Assembly (NCBI GenBank): GCA_910575775.1
Contig: CAJTEY010000017.1
Span: 1-64,000, forward strand
Reading direction: 5' to 3'
DNA length: 64,000 bases
Source of the DNA: Lachnospiraceae bacterium
Lineage (GTDB): Bacteria; Bacillota; Clostridia; Lachnospirales; Lachnospiraceae
The notes beneath the pieces were generated by a model. It worked only from the letters and a program-made list of their open reading frames with translations. It was not told where the DNA came from and ran no database searches. The first letter of the stretch is position 1. Every line of letters begins with the position of its first letter. This document shows positions 26,417 to 36,130 of this stretch, piece after piece. The translations under genes and the position numbers were made by a program.

Positions 26417-26456
26417 CGAAAAGAGCCAAAAGATTACAAGCTGCTGGCTCTTTTCG
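26417..26456 (-). terminator. Hairpin overlapping the end of the glycerophosphodiesterase gene
   Basis: CGAAAAGAGCCA (26417-26428) pairs with TGGCTCTTTTCG (26445-26456). The stop codon of the gene lies in the loop, so the stem forms the last coding codons and the first untranslated bases. It is probably the transcription terminator of the gene. Confidence 0.65.
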
Positions 26457-27276
26457 GAAGAAAGCTGTCAAAAATAAACACATCATACTCCCCCTGAAGC
26501 GCCTCCAGATCCTGTTCGCTGCGAACCGTCCATGCCGCCGCAGGATGTCTGAAGAGATGCCTGCATATCCGCCTTCCCGGCTCCTCGCTGAATTTATGGT
26601 TGTAGGCAATAAAATCCGGCTTGGTCAGAAAATTGAACAGAAGATGCGTCATGGCAAAATAGAGAATATTCCAGTACTCTCCCTCCCTGCGGAAATTTGA
26701 GGAGAGCTGTCCCCGCACCACATCCCTGCGGTTTAAGCGGAACCACCAGAGCACCATAGGATTAAAGGATTCGATGCAGTACGGCCCACGATAAGCGCGC
26801 AACAGCCGGTCTATGGCCCTGCAGCAGGATACATCCGCCGTCTCCGCCTTGATCTCCACGATCAGGGGCACCCGGCCGTCCACCATCTCAAGCAAATCTG
26901 CCAGTCTGGGAATCCGCTCGCCGGACTGACAGAGGGTATAAGCCTGCAGCTGATCGTAAGTGTAGTTCACAACCTTGCCCGCTACGCCGCAGATTCTCTC
27001 CAGACTAAAATCATGAAAAATAACCGGCACGCCATCACTGCTCACCTGCACATCGAGCTCCATGCCAAATCCGGCCTCCACCGCCCTCCTGAAAGCCGCC
27101 AGAGAATTTTCCGGCGCATCCCCCGTATTGTCGTGAAGCCCCCTGTGGGCAAAGTACACCTTTTTAAAGAGCGAAGTGTCGGGTCTTTTTATCATGCGCG
27201 GCATGATCGCCAGAAAATATAAAACGGCAAGCGCCCCCATACTGCTCAGTGTAATTTTGATAGCCGCCAGAATCAT
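26434..27276 (-). CDS. Glycerophosphodiester phosphodiesterase
   Basis: About 280 residues from MILAAIKITLSSMG, with AAGGA upstream. One N-terminal membrane helix, then a GDPD TIM barrel: FAHRGLHDN with catalytic histidine, APENSLAAFRRAVEAG, MELDVQVSSDG (metal ligands), FHDFSLERICG with the second histidine. It hydrolyses glycerophosphodiesters to glycerol-3-phosphate and an alcohol. The membrane anchor suggests action at the membrane, perhaps in phospholipid turnover. A stem-loop closes the gene. Confidence 0.88.
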   Translation of the reverse strand: MILAAIKITLSSMGALAVLYFLAIMPRMIKRPDTSLFKKVYFAHRGLHDNTGDAPENSLAAFRRAVEAGFGMELDVQVSSDGVPVIFHDFSLERICGVAGKVVNYTYDQLQAYTLCQSGERIPRLADLLEMVDGRVPLIVEIKAETADVSCCRAIDRLLRAYRGPYCIESFNPMVLWWFRLNRRDVVRGQLSSNFRREGEYWNILYFAMTHLLFNFLTKPDFIAYNHKFSEEPGRRICRHLFRHPAAAWTVRSEQDLEALQGEYDVFIFDSFLPKRASSL

Positions 27277-27402
27277 AGCATTGTCCGTCCTTATTTGCAA
27301 AGTTTCAAATATCCGAAACCATTCTACAACCATGCCCGGCACTTTTCAATATCTTTCACCTATAATTTCCCCTGTTTTCATTGTTTCCCGGTATATCCCA
27401 CA

Positions 27403-28800
27403 TCACCCGTCCGACAGTCTTACCACATCCCCCTTTTTAATCTCCTTCGTGGAGGACTCTATGATCCGGCTCTCATCGTTCACTGCCCCTTCTATCGCTA
27501 TCAGTTTGTCGTTCTTGTCAACGACGCTGACGGTGATCTCCTCCACATAATATTCCGTGCCAAGAATCCCCTCCCGCTCATTCACCACATACACAAAATT
27601 CCTGTCGTTCTCCGCATGCAGCGCCATAGGGGAAACGCAAACGGGATACTTATCTCCCACCTTGGAACAGGTCATCTTTCCGGAAAGACCAGGCATTCCC
27701 GTCTCCTCTGGCAGCCTCAAAAGAGCCGTATAACTGCCCGGCATATTCTCGTTTTCCTCGATATAATCCACCGTGGCATCCATCTTTTTGCTCCCGTCGA
27801 GCTGCAGTTTCACATCGTCGTTTAGATTTACATAACTCTTCTGTTCTTTGGTGAGGGGAACCCGGAACTGGCAGGGCACCTCACTGTCCGCAAGCAAAAA
27901 AGAGGCGGTATCCGGCACCCGGCCGCCTGTCTGCACATAGACGTCCGTCACCATCCCACTCATGGGGCTTGCGATTTTTCCTTCCTGCTCCTGAATGGCC
28001 TTGTATGATGCAAGCTTTTCCTGTATCGCCGCCAGCTCCGTCCGATAGACGGCCAAGGCCGCATCGGCATTGTCCTCCTGCAGAATATCCTCCACCTTGC
28101 GGCCCGCATCCTTTATGGTGTTGTCTCTGTTCCACTTGGCGTCCGCCTCCGCATAGGCGGCGGCCTGCAGCTCCTGCTTCAGCCGCTCCTCCTCCTGTTC
28201 TCTGGCCTGCCTTTCCGCCTCCATCTCCTCCTCGGTCTTCGACTCTCCATTCTCCTTTTCCCAGTCGCCCTCATGCTCTCTGTTCTGGGCCTGTAATTCT
28301 TCCAGCGCCTCCTCGGCCTGGACCACACCCTCGGCCGCCCTGCCCACCAGCGTATCCTGATATCTGGAAAGGGCGTCATAATCCTCTCTGGCTCTGGCTT
28401 CCTCCCGTTCTCTCCTGCTTTGTGCCAGCTCCTTATTGTGGGCGATGGCATCGATCTCAAGCTGTACTTTTGCCGCAGCCAGCTCCTGCTCCTCCATGAT
28501 CTGCTCCATATCATCAAGATCCACAGTAAACAGCAGATCTCCCTCTTCCACTTTATCCCCGGCATGCACCGCAAGCTCCTTCACCCGCAGTCCGCTCAGC
28601 GCCGTCACCGGCAGTTTGGCCCCTGCCTCCACGATGCCCTCCGCCTCCACGATATGCTCGATATACTTGGATTCTGTCCGGGTTGTCGAAACCATAGGCA
28701 GCTTTGAAGCATATATGCTTTTTGACACCAGCGTGCACAGCCACATAAAAGCCATAAAAACCGCCAGCCCCGCTACAATCCTCTTCCTCCGCTTATCCAT
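27403..28800 (-). CDS. HlyD/RND-type membrane fusion (adaptor) protein
   Basis: 465 residues. A membrane anchor (IVAGLAVFMAFMWLCTLV) is followed by a lipoyl-like half (VTALSGLRVKELAVHAGDKV), a long Glu/Ala/Lys coiled coil (about 95-270, rich in EEE and REREEAR), the second half of the barrel (GKIASPMSGMVTDVYVQTGG) and beta domains. Such adaptors normally work with a MacB-type ABC or RND pump. None is adjacent: upstream are two sugar-type ABC permeases, ending 40 bases before this start. Its partner is therefore unknown. Confidence 0.8.
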   Translation of the reverse strand: MDKRRKRIVAGLAVFMAFMWLCTLVSKSIYASKLPMVSTTRTESKYIEHIVEAEGIVEAGAKLPVTALSGLRVKELAVHAGDKVEEGDLLFTVDLDDMEQIMEEQELAAAKVQLEIDAIAHNKELAQSRREREEARAREDYDALSRYQDTLVGRAAEGVVQAEEALEELQAQNREHEGDWEKENGESKTEEEMEAERQAREQEEERLKQELQAAAYAEADAKWNRDNTIKDAGRKVEDILQEDNADAALAVYRTELAAIQEKLASYKAIQEQEGKIASPMSGMVTDVYVQTGGRVPDTASFLLADSEVPCQFRVPLTKEQKSYVNLNDDVKLQLDGSKKMDATVDYIEENENMPGSYTALLRLPEETGMPGLSGKMTCSKVGDKYPVCVSPMALHAENDRNFVYVVNEREGILGTEYYVEEITVSVVDKNDKLIAIEGAVNDESRIIESSTKEIKKGDVVRLSDG

Positions 28801-28840
28801 GATTCCGTCCTCCTCACAGTCCTTCTATCTTTAAAACACG

Positions 28841-29713
28841 CTATTCTTTTAAGCCTGAATACACAATTCCCTGCTCCAGATAATCCTGCCCCAGCACAAA
28901 TACAAAAGCCGCCGGAATCAAAGTAACAAACGAGGCGCAGAGCGCAAAGCCAGCCTGCAGCCACGAGATCTCCGGCAGATACAATGACAGCGGCCACAGC
29001 GCCTTCTCTTCCAGAAACGCCAGCGGCTGCTCCATCAAATTCCAATACTCCAAAAAACCTAACACCATGGCAGATAACAATCCACTTTTCCCTAAAGGAA
29101 GCCCCATTGTCAGAAATATCCGCAGTTCACTCGCCCCGTCAATCCGCGCCGCCTCAAACAGCTGCGGAGGAATCGCCCGGAAACCGCCGTAGGTCAAAAA
29201 GATTGGCAAGGTGGAAAACACCGCCGGTAAAATAATGGCAGCATGGGTATTCATCATCCCCAGGCGGTCAAGCACCAGATAACTGGAAAGCATCGTCACC
29301 TGGAACGGCAGAAGCATCAGCACCACATAGAGGGCAAACAAAGCCCTGCTCCCACGCACAGAATAGGCAGCAAACGCCCACGCCGCAGGAACCCCCACCA
29401 GAAGCTGCCCCGCCAAAATACAGAGCACCAGCTTCACAGAGTTCCAAAAGAGAACAAAGAACGAAGGCGTCATAAACAGAAGCCTCCCGTAATGTTCAAA
29501 AGTGGGATAATCCGGCATCAGTTTCCAGCGGATATACCCCTCCCCGTCACCGAACACCGGAAGCAGATACTGTTTCATTTCCAGACTGTCCATCACCGAT
29601 CCTGTCAAAATCAGAAGCACAGGAAGGCAAATCAGAACAGCCGGCACAAGCAAAGCTCCCGCCGCAATATATTTTTTTATCACACTATATATTTCTTTTC
29701 TAAACTTCGGCAT
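28841..29713 (-). CDS. Carbohydrate ABC transporter permease (MalG-like)
   Basis: 290 residues from MPKFRKEIYSVIKKYI, with AAGGAAGG 7 bases upstream of this ATG. It has six membrane segments. The EAA loop is FEAARIDGASELRIFLTMGLP, shown by EAARIDGA with G 9 residues on, which contacts the ATPase. It is the second permease of a CUT1-type sugar importer. The ATPase is not encoded in this window; clostridia often use a shared MsmX-like ATPase. Confidence 0.87.
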   Translation of the reverse strand: MPKFRKEIYSVIKKYIAAGALLVPAVLICLPVLLILTGSVMDSLEMKQYLLPVFGDGEGYIRWKLMPDYPTFEHYGRLLFMTPSFFVLFWNSVKLVLCILAGQLLVGVPAAWAFAAYSVRGSRALFALYVVLMLLPFQVTMLSSYLVLDRLGMMNTHAAIILPAVFSTLPIFLTYGGFRAIPPQLFEAARIDGASELRIFLTMGLPLGKSGLLSAMVLGFLEYWNLMEQPLAFLEEKALWPLSLYLPEISWLQAGFALCASFVTLIPAAFVFVLGQDYLEQGIVYSGLKE

Positions 29714-29812
29714 CCCACGGCCTTCCTTCTTTTTGTCTAGTATGTACATTGCGAAGCTCGTCTCAACGTTATATCTATTGTGCAGATAGCACAACCATAA
29801 ACAGACCCTGCC

Positions 29813-30751
29813 TCACTCCGCCCGGTCCCAGACCCTCTGCAGCGCCATAATCGCCACAAAAAGCACCGCCCCCACGCAGACTGCCGCAGCAGCCATCTTG
29901 TCAAACTCCAGATTGACGAACCAGTTGTTGAACAGATGCTGGAGCAGGTAAATATCCTCCTGCGGATAAGACCCTGCCACCAGATAAGCCTCCCTGTAAA
30001 TCTTAAACGAATTGAGGAAGGACAAAATCACAATCGTATAAAAACTGCCTTTCAGATTCGGCAGGATGATATAACGGATGCATTTCCCTCTTCCCGCCCC
30101 GTCCACTCTGGCCGCCTCGACAAACTCATTGGGTATGGACAGAATCCCCGCCAGCCATAGCACCACCGTGTAACCTGTGTTTTTCCACAGATAACTGGCC
30201 ACCAGCACCCAGAAGGAAGCACCCGTCCCCAGATAATCCATCGTCACATTCTCCCACAGACCTGTAAACTCCCCGATCTTTGTGAGAAACAGGTTTAGAA
30301 ACCCCTGCCTGTAAAAGACCATTTTCCAGACGAGAACGATGGTCGCCGTCGGCATGGCAAGCGGAAACAGATACACCGATTTGATCAGCGAAGCGTTTTG
30401 AAAACGGCTCAGCGTAAGTGCCACCAGAAGCCCCGCCAGCACCAGAAGCGGAATGCATACCATCGTAAACCGCGCGGTATTTTTTACCGCCAGCACAAAC
30501 GCCTGATTTCGGAATATAACGCCATAATTTTTCACGCCTGTAAACTCGCCCGTAACCGCCGTCTGAAAAGACCGCTTCACCACGTCCAGAAAAGGCAAAA
30601 GCACAAAAAGCATCACCCCCGCAAGACTCGGCAGAAGAAATAACAGGAAAGCGCGCCTTCTGCGCCTGTATTTTTTCCCGTTCCCCCACGCCTGCCTATT
30701 TCGGATTCGTAATTTATGTAAACTGTATTGCATTCCTCGTGTTTCTGTCAT
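29813..30751 (-). CDS. Carbohydrate ABC transporter permease (MalF-like)
   Basis: 312 residues. A basic cytoplasmic start (RRRRRAFLLFLLPSLAGV), six membrane segments and the EAA loop FVEAARVDGAGRGKCIRYI. It is the first permease of the CUT1-type importer, between the second solute-binding lipoprotein and the MalG-like gene. The space between the two permease genes (about 100 bases) carries no strong terminator. Confidence 0.87.
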   Translation of the reverse strand: MTETRGMQYSLHKLRIRNRQAWGNGKKYRRRRRAFLLFLLPSLAGVMLFVLLPFLDVVKRSFQTAVTGEFTGVKNYGVIFRNQAFVLAVKNTARFTMVCIPLLVLAGLLVALTLSRFQNASLIKSVYLFPLAMPTATIVLVWKMVFYRQGFLNLFLTKIGEFTGLWENVTMDYLGTGASFWVLVASYLWKNTGYTVVLWLAGILSIPNEFVEAARVDGAGRGKCIRYIILPNLKGSFYTIVILSFLNSFKIYREAYLVAGSYPQEDIYLLQHLFNNWFVNLEFDKMAAAAVCVGAVLFVAIMALQRVWDRAE

Positions 30752-30853
30752 TCCTTCACAAACTCTCCCGTTACAGTATGGTATTATTCATTTTTCCACT
30801 ATTTTCTATTATTATCTACACAATTATTTCATATCACAGCCCATAATCTCTAT

Positions 30854-30888
30854 GCGGAGAATGCCGTCCTTTTGCATTCTTCTCACGC
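30854..30888. repeat. Intergenic palindromic element, partial copy B
   Basis: GCGGAGAATGCCG and GCATTC and then CTTCTCACGC, a shortened copy of the module seen at 33519-33632. It lies between the stop of the second solute-binding gene and the MalF-like permease start, and the flanks after CTCACGCTGTTATTC match those at the end of the first solute-binding gene. So gene and repeat were probably duplicated together. Confidence 0.6.
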
Positions 30889-30890
30889 TG

Positions 30891-33479
30891 TTATTCGGAC
30901 ATATAAATCCCCAGTTTCTTCTGCACAGCCTCCACAGCCTCCTCCAGACTGCATTGCTCTTCCATGTAATACTTCCCGGCTTCCCGCACCGCATCTTCTA
31001 CAACCGCGTCATACAGATAGGGGGTGCGGACAGAGGAGAGCAGATCGAACAGTTCCTTCGTCTCCTGCTCCGTTGGCACATAGACGCTCATTTGAACCAC
31101 CAGACCATTCTCGTCCCCAAAGCCGTATCCGCTGAAAGGCTCTCCCGGCTTGCCCCATTCGGGGAGCTGACCGCCCAACGTCTCAAGATATGTCTCTAAA
31201 CCCGCCTCATTGACGGGAAAACCGACTGGATAAATCATACGCTGCATATCCTCGGAAAGCGCTTCCCGCAAAAGCCCGCCGGCAAGCTCCGTCCGGGCGG
31301 ATGCTGCGTTCATGCCCATCAGCGCATAAGGGCGGAAGGAATCCTTCGCGTTTCCCGGCGTCAGCGCCATCTGACAATTTGTGCCATTCTCCTCGTTGTC
31401 CGACCGCTTCACAGACTGTAAAAAGGCGTAATTGTATGCGTTTTTTAATTCTCCCAGAGCCACCTTCTCATTGCCGGCAACGATCTGCACGCCGCCGCCC
31501 TGCAGGTCATTGTAGGCGCTGAACTCATCGCTGCTGCCAACTGTGTTCTCGGCTCTCCCCTGATAGACTTGCAGCAGTTCCTCGGGCAGCCCCTCCATGC
31601 AGGCATCATAAATACGCTTCGTCTGCTCCAGATAGTCGGACAGCTCCGCCGCATCGAGCTGCCCCGCATCGGTAAACCAGAGCGGCGCGGACACCGGCAT
31701 CAGCGCGTTCAGTATCATGTCCTCGCTGTAAGTCTCCAGAATGCCCTCGCCCGGATGCTCACTTCTGAGTTTCTCTATCATATCCGCCAGAGCGGAAAGA
31801 TCCGACACTTCCGTCATATTTTCTTTGTCAGTCATATACATGGACACGGTCAGCGCCGCCGGAAGCATACAGATTTTTCCGTCCGCCGTAAAACTTTCCT
31901 TGATATTCGGAAGAATCTTTTCCTCCTTCTCCAGTTCTGCCAGATACGGCGTCAAGTCCGCCAGCACCCCTTTTTCCACATAGGAGTTTACGGGAAGCCC
32001 GTCCAGAATAAGAAAATCGGGACCCTTACCCGCCATGATTTCCGTGTTCAGCTTTTTCACCGCGTCTTCTCTGGTGACGCCGCCCTCCTCGTCCATGCCC
32101 ACCTTGTATTCCACATAGACGTCGGGATGCGCCCCCTGATAGCGGATGATCGCCTGTCTCAAAATATCGTTCTCTGTCAGACTGTACGCCGTGAGCGTCT
32201 GCGACGGCACGGTACTGATTTCGGGATCGTAGGCGAAGGATGACACCTTACCCTCGGAAAATGCCGCCATAAAGCTTTCCTCCTCCGTCCGTATCATCTT
32301 CACTACATGCTTCATGGGGTCGCTCAGACTGCACAGACCACCGTTGATCACCTGCTCCATGACCGTGCCGCCGATCACATGACGGTACACGCCCTTGCTG
32401 CAGACCAGATAAACGCCCTCTTCCTCCGCCGGAAAAATACTGTAGGTGGATTCTGCGACATGCTTGTTGATCACACAGTTTTTATTCACAAAATCCGTGA
32501 TCACATCATCCTCGATCTGCTCCGCCGTGTCAAGTGCGTACAGGACAACGCCGCCACTCTCGCTCTTGACCGCCATATAGTTGTCCCAGACACAGAACAT
32601 GTCTGGTATAATATCCACCGCCAGAAACAGCTTTGCCGTCCCCGTTTCCTGATCGATCTCATAAATGTTCGGCTCCATCGACGCCACAAAAAGCCTGCTG
32701 CCATCCTCCGAAAAACCGAGACTTGCGGCAATATCAAACTCATCTGCGGGCACATCAAACCACTTCGTCTCGCCCTGCGCGGAAATCAGACAAATCTTAT
32801 TTCTGCTTCCCTCATCCGTTTCCTCTTCTTCGTCTGTTTCGGCTTCCTTTTCATCTGTCGCCCCTTCGCTGTCCCCGGATTCCTCGCCGTCCGCCGCTTC
32901 GCCGTCCCCAGATTCCTTGCCGTCTACCGTTTCTTCTCCGTTCCCGGATTCTTCAGCGTCCTCTTCCGCTCCTTCTCCGTCCCTGGATTCCCCGACGTCC
33001 TCTTCCGCCCCTTCTCCGTCCCCGGATTCCCCGGCATCCTCTTCCGCCGCCCCGGTCAACCCGCGAAAGCTCCTGCAGAGCATAGCCACGCTTCCGTCGG
33101 GAGCCGCCTTCATGTCATATATATAATAATTCATCGCCAGATCATTCCAACCCGGCAGGGCATCCGGCTTCCACGTCACACCTTTGTCATCGGAGACCCA
33201 TCGCCCCTCCGCGCCGTTTTCCAGAAGGACGAGCTTCCCGTCGGAAAGCTCTTTCAGATCCATAAGTTCCCCGGTATCCACATCCAGCATGGTCTCCACA
33301 TACCGTCCCATCGCCACAGTGTCGCCGGACAGTTCACCCGTCTTTGTCTCTGTGCTGTCTGTCCCTCCGTCCCCGCCTTTGCCGCCGCACCCTGCAAGGG
33401 ACAAAGCCATCACCCCCGCCAGCCACAAAGCCGCCGCCCGTCTCCTGCCATTTTGCTGTCTCATCCCGTTCACCTGCAT
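30891..33479 (-). CDS. Lipoprotein: propeller-like domain fused to an ABC solute-binding domain (copy 2)
   Basis: 862 residues. Twin-basic start, helix and lipobox (VMALSLAGCGG, Cys near 31). The N-terminal half has repeated beta-sheet motifs of propeller type (SDDKGVTWKPDALPGW, MAAAPDGSVAMLC-like, LFVASMEPNIYEID), interrupted by a Glu/Gly/Asp-rich tandem repeat (about 145-230). From about 425 it is an extracellular solute-binding domain (ENDILRQAIIRYQGAHPDV, LNTEIMAGKGPDFLI). It is a paralogue of the upstream gene and probably feeds the two sugar permeases downstream. The start at 33479 has GGAGG 9 bases upstream; ATG at 33464 is also possible. Confidence 0.75.
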   Translation of the reverse strand: MQVNGMRQQNGRRRAAALWLAGVMALSLAGCGGKGGDGGTDSTETKTGELSGDTVAMGRYVETMLDVDTGELMDLKELSDGKLVLLENGAEGRWVSDDKGVTWKPDALPGWNDLAMNYYIYDMKAAPDGSVAMLCRSFRGLTGAAEEDAGESGDGEGAEEDVGESRDGEGAEEDAEESGNGEETVDGKESGDGEAADGEESGDSEGATDEKEAETDEEEETDEGSRNKICLISAQGETKWFDVPADEFDIAASLGFSEDGSRLFVASMEPNIYEIDQETGTAKLFLAVDIIPDMFCVWDNYMAVKSESGGVVLYALDTAEQIEDDVITDFVNKNCVINKHVAESTYSIFPAEEEGVYLVCSKGVYRHVIGGTVMEQVINGGLCSLSDPMKHVVKMIRTEEESFMAAFSEGKVSSFAYDPEISTVPSQTLTAYSLTENDILRQAIIRYQGAHPDVYVEYKVGMDEEGGVTREDAVKKLNTEIMAGKGPDFLILDGLPVNSYVEKGVLADLTPYLAELEKEEKILPNIKESFTADGKICMLPAALTVSMYMTDKENMTEVSDLSALADMIEKLRSEHPGEGILETYSEDMILNALMPVSAPLWFTDAGQLDAAELSDYLEQTKRIYDACMEGLPEELLQVYQGRAENTVGSSDEFSAYNDLQGGGVQIVAGNEKVALGELKNAYNYAFLQSVKRSDNEENGTNCQMALTPGNAKDSFRPYALMGMNAASARTELAGGLLREALSEDMQRMIYPVGFPVNEAGLETYLETLGGQLPEWGKPGEPFSGYGFGDENGLVVQMSVYVPTEQETKELFDLLSSVRTPYLYDAVVEDAVREAGKYYMEEQCSLEEAVEAVQKKLGIYMSE

Positions 33480-33518
33480 CTGAATTGCCCTCCATACTCT
33501 CTAAAATCATACCTACAC

Positions 33519-33632
33519 GGAGAATGCCCGCACTTCGGGCATTCTCCCGCGTGAGAAGGAGTTGCACCGCAACTCTTAGAACTTCTTCGCGAAACAGCCT
33601 TTGCTGTGAGCGATTAGAAGTTCTTCTCACGC
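33519..33632. repeat. Intergenic palindromic element, copy C (two modules)
   Basis: Module 1: GGAGAATGCCCG / GGGCATTCTCC at 33519-33547. Module 2: GCGTGAGAAG (33549) with CTTCTCACGC (33623-33632) as outer stem; inside are GTTGC/GCAAC, AGAACTTCT/AGAAGTTCT and ACAGC/GCTGT stems. It lies between the two solute-binding genes. Module 2 shares its inner parts with copies G and H. Confidence 0.8.
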
Positions 33633-33634
33633 TG

Positions 33635-36094
33635 TTATTCAGCCATATACAATTCCACCCGAGACTTTATCTTCTGCACCGCCTCATCCAGCGACATCTG
33701 CCCCTGCAGATACTGTGCGCCTATCTCGATCACCGCATTCTCCACCACGGTATCCGCCACATAGGGCGTCTTCACCTGACTGCAGAGCGTGTAAAGCTTC
33801 TGAAACTCCTCCTGCGTCGGCATATAGATATCCATATGGAACTCCCTGCCATCAGCGTAACTTCCACCCACCGAGCTGCTCGGCTCGCCGTACTCTTTGT
33901 CCGTGCCGCCGTTCTTAAAAATCTTCCACTGGTTGCTGAGCTGCTCCTTCAGCGCCGTCTGGTTTACCATGAAACCGTCGTAGAGCAGGCTCTGCACCTG
34001 CGTGCCCATAATGATGTCAAAGAACCGCTCCGCCTCCTCCTGATGGGCGGACGATGCGGAAAGCCCAACCAGAACCGACGGCTCGAAAGCGCCCTCACTC
34101 ATCCCGTCAAAGAACTTCATGTCCACATCCTCAAACCCCTCGCAGTATTTTAAGGATAATCCGCTCTGATAGCTATAGACATTTTTAAGCATGCCAAAGT
34201 TGAGCTCCATACCCTGCATCATAAAGTCGTCATAATCCAATCCCACGCTGTTGAAATGCTCATACGCGTACTTCTCTTCCTTATAATAATCCTTCTGCCA
34301 CCCGTAAGATTCCTCAACATACTCGGGGATTCCTTCCAGGGCGGCCGTTGAAATCTGATTCATGGCTGATAAATATTCCGAAAGCGCCGCGCTGTCAATG
34401 CCGCCCGACTCCCCGATAAATGCCGTAGCCGCCACGGGAAGGAGCCACCGCACTGTCGCCTCCTCGGAAAAGAACCGGCTGATCTCCGCCTCCGGCTTCT
34501 CGGCTTTGATTTTTTCCACGGTGTCAACCAGAGACGCAAGATCCGTAATGCCCGCAAGATCGTCCTGTCTGCCAATCACCATGGGAATCTGGAAAGAAAC
34601 CGGCATCATGTACACGCTTCCCCCATGGTTGAACGCCTCCACAATATTGGAAAGGAGAACCGCGTCCCCGGACAGACTGTCAATGTGGGGTTTTAAATCT
34701 TTTAAAATTCCCTTCTCCTCATAGGATTTCACGGGGAGCCCGTCCATAATGATCACGTCCGGTCCCTTGCCAGCCATCAGCTCCGTATTTAACTTCTTGA
34801 TCGCGTCCTCCGCCGCCTTGGCGTCCGTGCCGCTCACCCCCACTTCATATCGAACAAAGGTATCCGGGTTTTCCGTCTGAAATTGTGCGATCGCCTGCCG
34901 CACCGCGTCCTGCTCCTCCAGGGAGTACACCGAAATCATATTCTCGGGCACTGTCGGTACGCTGGCATCATACTTGTAAAGCGCCACCGTTCCGCCGGAA
35001 AACAGCGCCGCAAACTCATTCTCCCCGTATGCGGTGACGCCGATCATGTTCATGGAAGGGTTGCTGAAACTGGTGAGCGCGCCGTCTATGATCAGCTCCA
35101 TCACGCTGCCGCCTATCACATGGCGGTACATCCCGTCCTTGCCCGCCAGATAAATCGCGCCATCCTCGCCCGGCGTCATATACACCGAGTAGCTGTCGTT
35201 GGCATAATACTCATTCTTATAGTTTTCCTCCATGAAGTCGGCGAGAACGCTGTCCTCCACCCACTTTTCTTCCTTTCGGTCGTAGATGGAAATGCCGTCT
35301 CTGGAAGTGAGGAAAAACATGTTGTCACCCTGACATTTCACCAGATCCGGGCGCCACTCCATGGTCACCTCTTTCGTCAGCGTACCACTCTCCACGTCCA
35401 CCCGGTAAATCATACCTCCGCCCACCGTTGTGGCAAACAGCTCCCCCTCCGGGGAATAAAAAATGCTGTAAACGTAGCTTTCGTTCTCCTGTACCGGCAG
35501 TGAATCGATCCTCTTCACCGTGCCGTCCGGCTTCGCCACATGGAGCCACGGGTTAAATTCTTCCGTCTGATCGTACGCTGCATTGTCCGAAGAGAGCACC
35601 GCCACCGTCCCGTCCGGTGCCGCCGCCATACTGAATATATAATTGTTCTCCGTGAAGACCTTCATATTGTCAATCCCGGGGATCGAAACCACCTCCCAGT
35701 TTATGCCGCCATCAGCGGAGATCAGCTGCCCAGCCGTCTCGTCCAGAATGACCAGCCGTCCGTCCGTCAGCACCGTAATATTGTAGGAGCGGGAAGTGTT
35801 TTCCAAGACATCCACCGTCGTCTCCACGTAGCGCCCCATGGCGGCCGGCTCATTGTCCGAGTTTTCCTCGCCCGTCCCTGTCTCTCCACTACGCACATCA
35901 TTTTCTGCTCCCGTTTCATCCACGGACGACACCCCCGTCTCGTCCGTGGAAGCCGCCGGTCTGCCGCCTCCACAGCCGCCAAGCACCCCCGCCGTCATAA
36001 TAAGCATAAGCAAAACCGCTGATGCCCGCTTGATGCTTCTGTATTTCCTTTTTTGCTTTCTATGAATGTCGTTATCTAAAAATTGTCTCATCAT
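33635..36094 (-). CDS. Lipoprotein: propeller-like domain fused to an ABC solute-binding domain (copy 1)
   Basis: 819 residues. Lipobox LGGCGGG near residue 41. Propeller-like N-terminal half (LISADGGINWEVVSIPG, FSMAAAPDGTVAVLSSDN, IFYSPEGELFATTVGGG). From about 390 it is a solute-binding domain (EEQDAVRQAIAQFQTENPDT, LNTELMAGKGPDVIIMDGLP). It aligns with the downstream gene over its whole length except for the acidic repeat. Two copies in tandem before one permease pair suggest different ligands. The ATG has GGAGG upstream. No close functional precedent is known to me. Confidence 0.75.
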   Translation of the reverse strand: MMRQFLDNDIHRKQKRKYRSIKRASAVLLMLIMTAGVLGGCGGGRPAASTDETGVSSVDETGAENDVRSGETGTGEENSDNEPAAMGRYVETTVDVLENTSRSYNITVLTDGRLVILDETAGQLISADGGINWEVVSIPGIDNMKVFTENNYIFSMAAAPDGTVAVLSSDNAAYDQTEEFNPWLHVAKPDGTVKRIDSLPVQENESYVYSIFYSPEGELFATTVGGGMIYRVDVESGTLTKEVTMEWRPDLVKCQGDNMFFLTSRDGISIYDRKEEKWVEDSVLADFMEENYKNEYYANDSYSVYMTPGEDGAIYLAGKDGMYRHVIGGSVMELIIDGALTSFSNPSMNMIGVTAYGENEFAALFSGGTVALYKYDASVPTVPENMISVYSLEEQDAVRQAIAQFQTENPDTFVRYEVGVSGTDAKAAEDAIKKLNTELMAGKGPDVIIMDGLPVKSYEEKGILKDLKPHIDSLSGDAVLLSNIVEAFNHGGSVYMMPVSFQIPMVIGRQDDLAGITDLASLVDTVEKIKAEKPEAEISRFFSEEATVRWLLPVAATAFIGESGGIDSAALSEYLSAMNQISTAALEGIPEYVEESYGWQKDYYKEEKYAYEHFNSVGLDYDDFMMQGMELNFGMLKNVYSYQSGLSLKYCEGFEDVDMKFFDGMSEGAFEPSVLVGLSASSAHQEEAERFFDIIMGTQVQSLLYDGFMVNQTALKEQLSNQWKIFKNGGTDKEYGEPSSSVGGSYADGREFHMDIYMPTQEEFQKLYTLCSQVKTPYVADTVVENAVIEIGAQYLQGQMSLDEAVQKIKSRVELYMAE

Positions 36095-36130
36095 ACGAAC
36101 TAATCCTCCATCTCAGAGCCATTTACTGTG

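Noticed and set aside
32307-33554. A 415-residue open frame on the plus strand opposite the second solute-binding gene
   Set aside because: It is a shadow of the GC-rich coding strand: no ribosome binding site, histidine/arginine-rich composition, no recognisable domain, and it lies wholly antisense to a well-supported gene.
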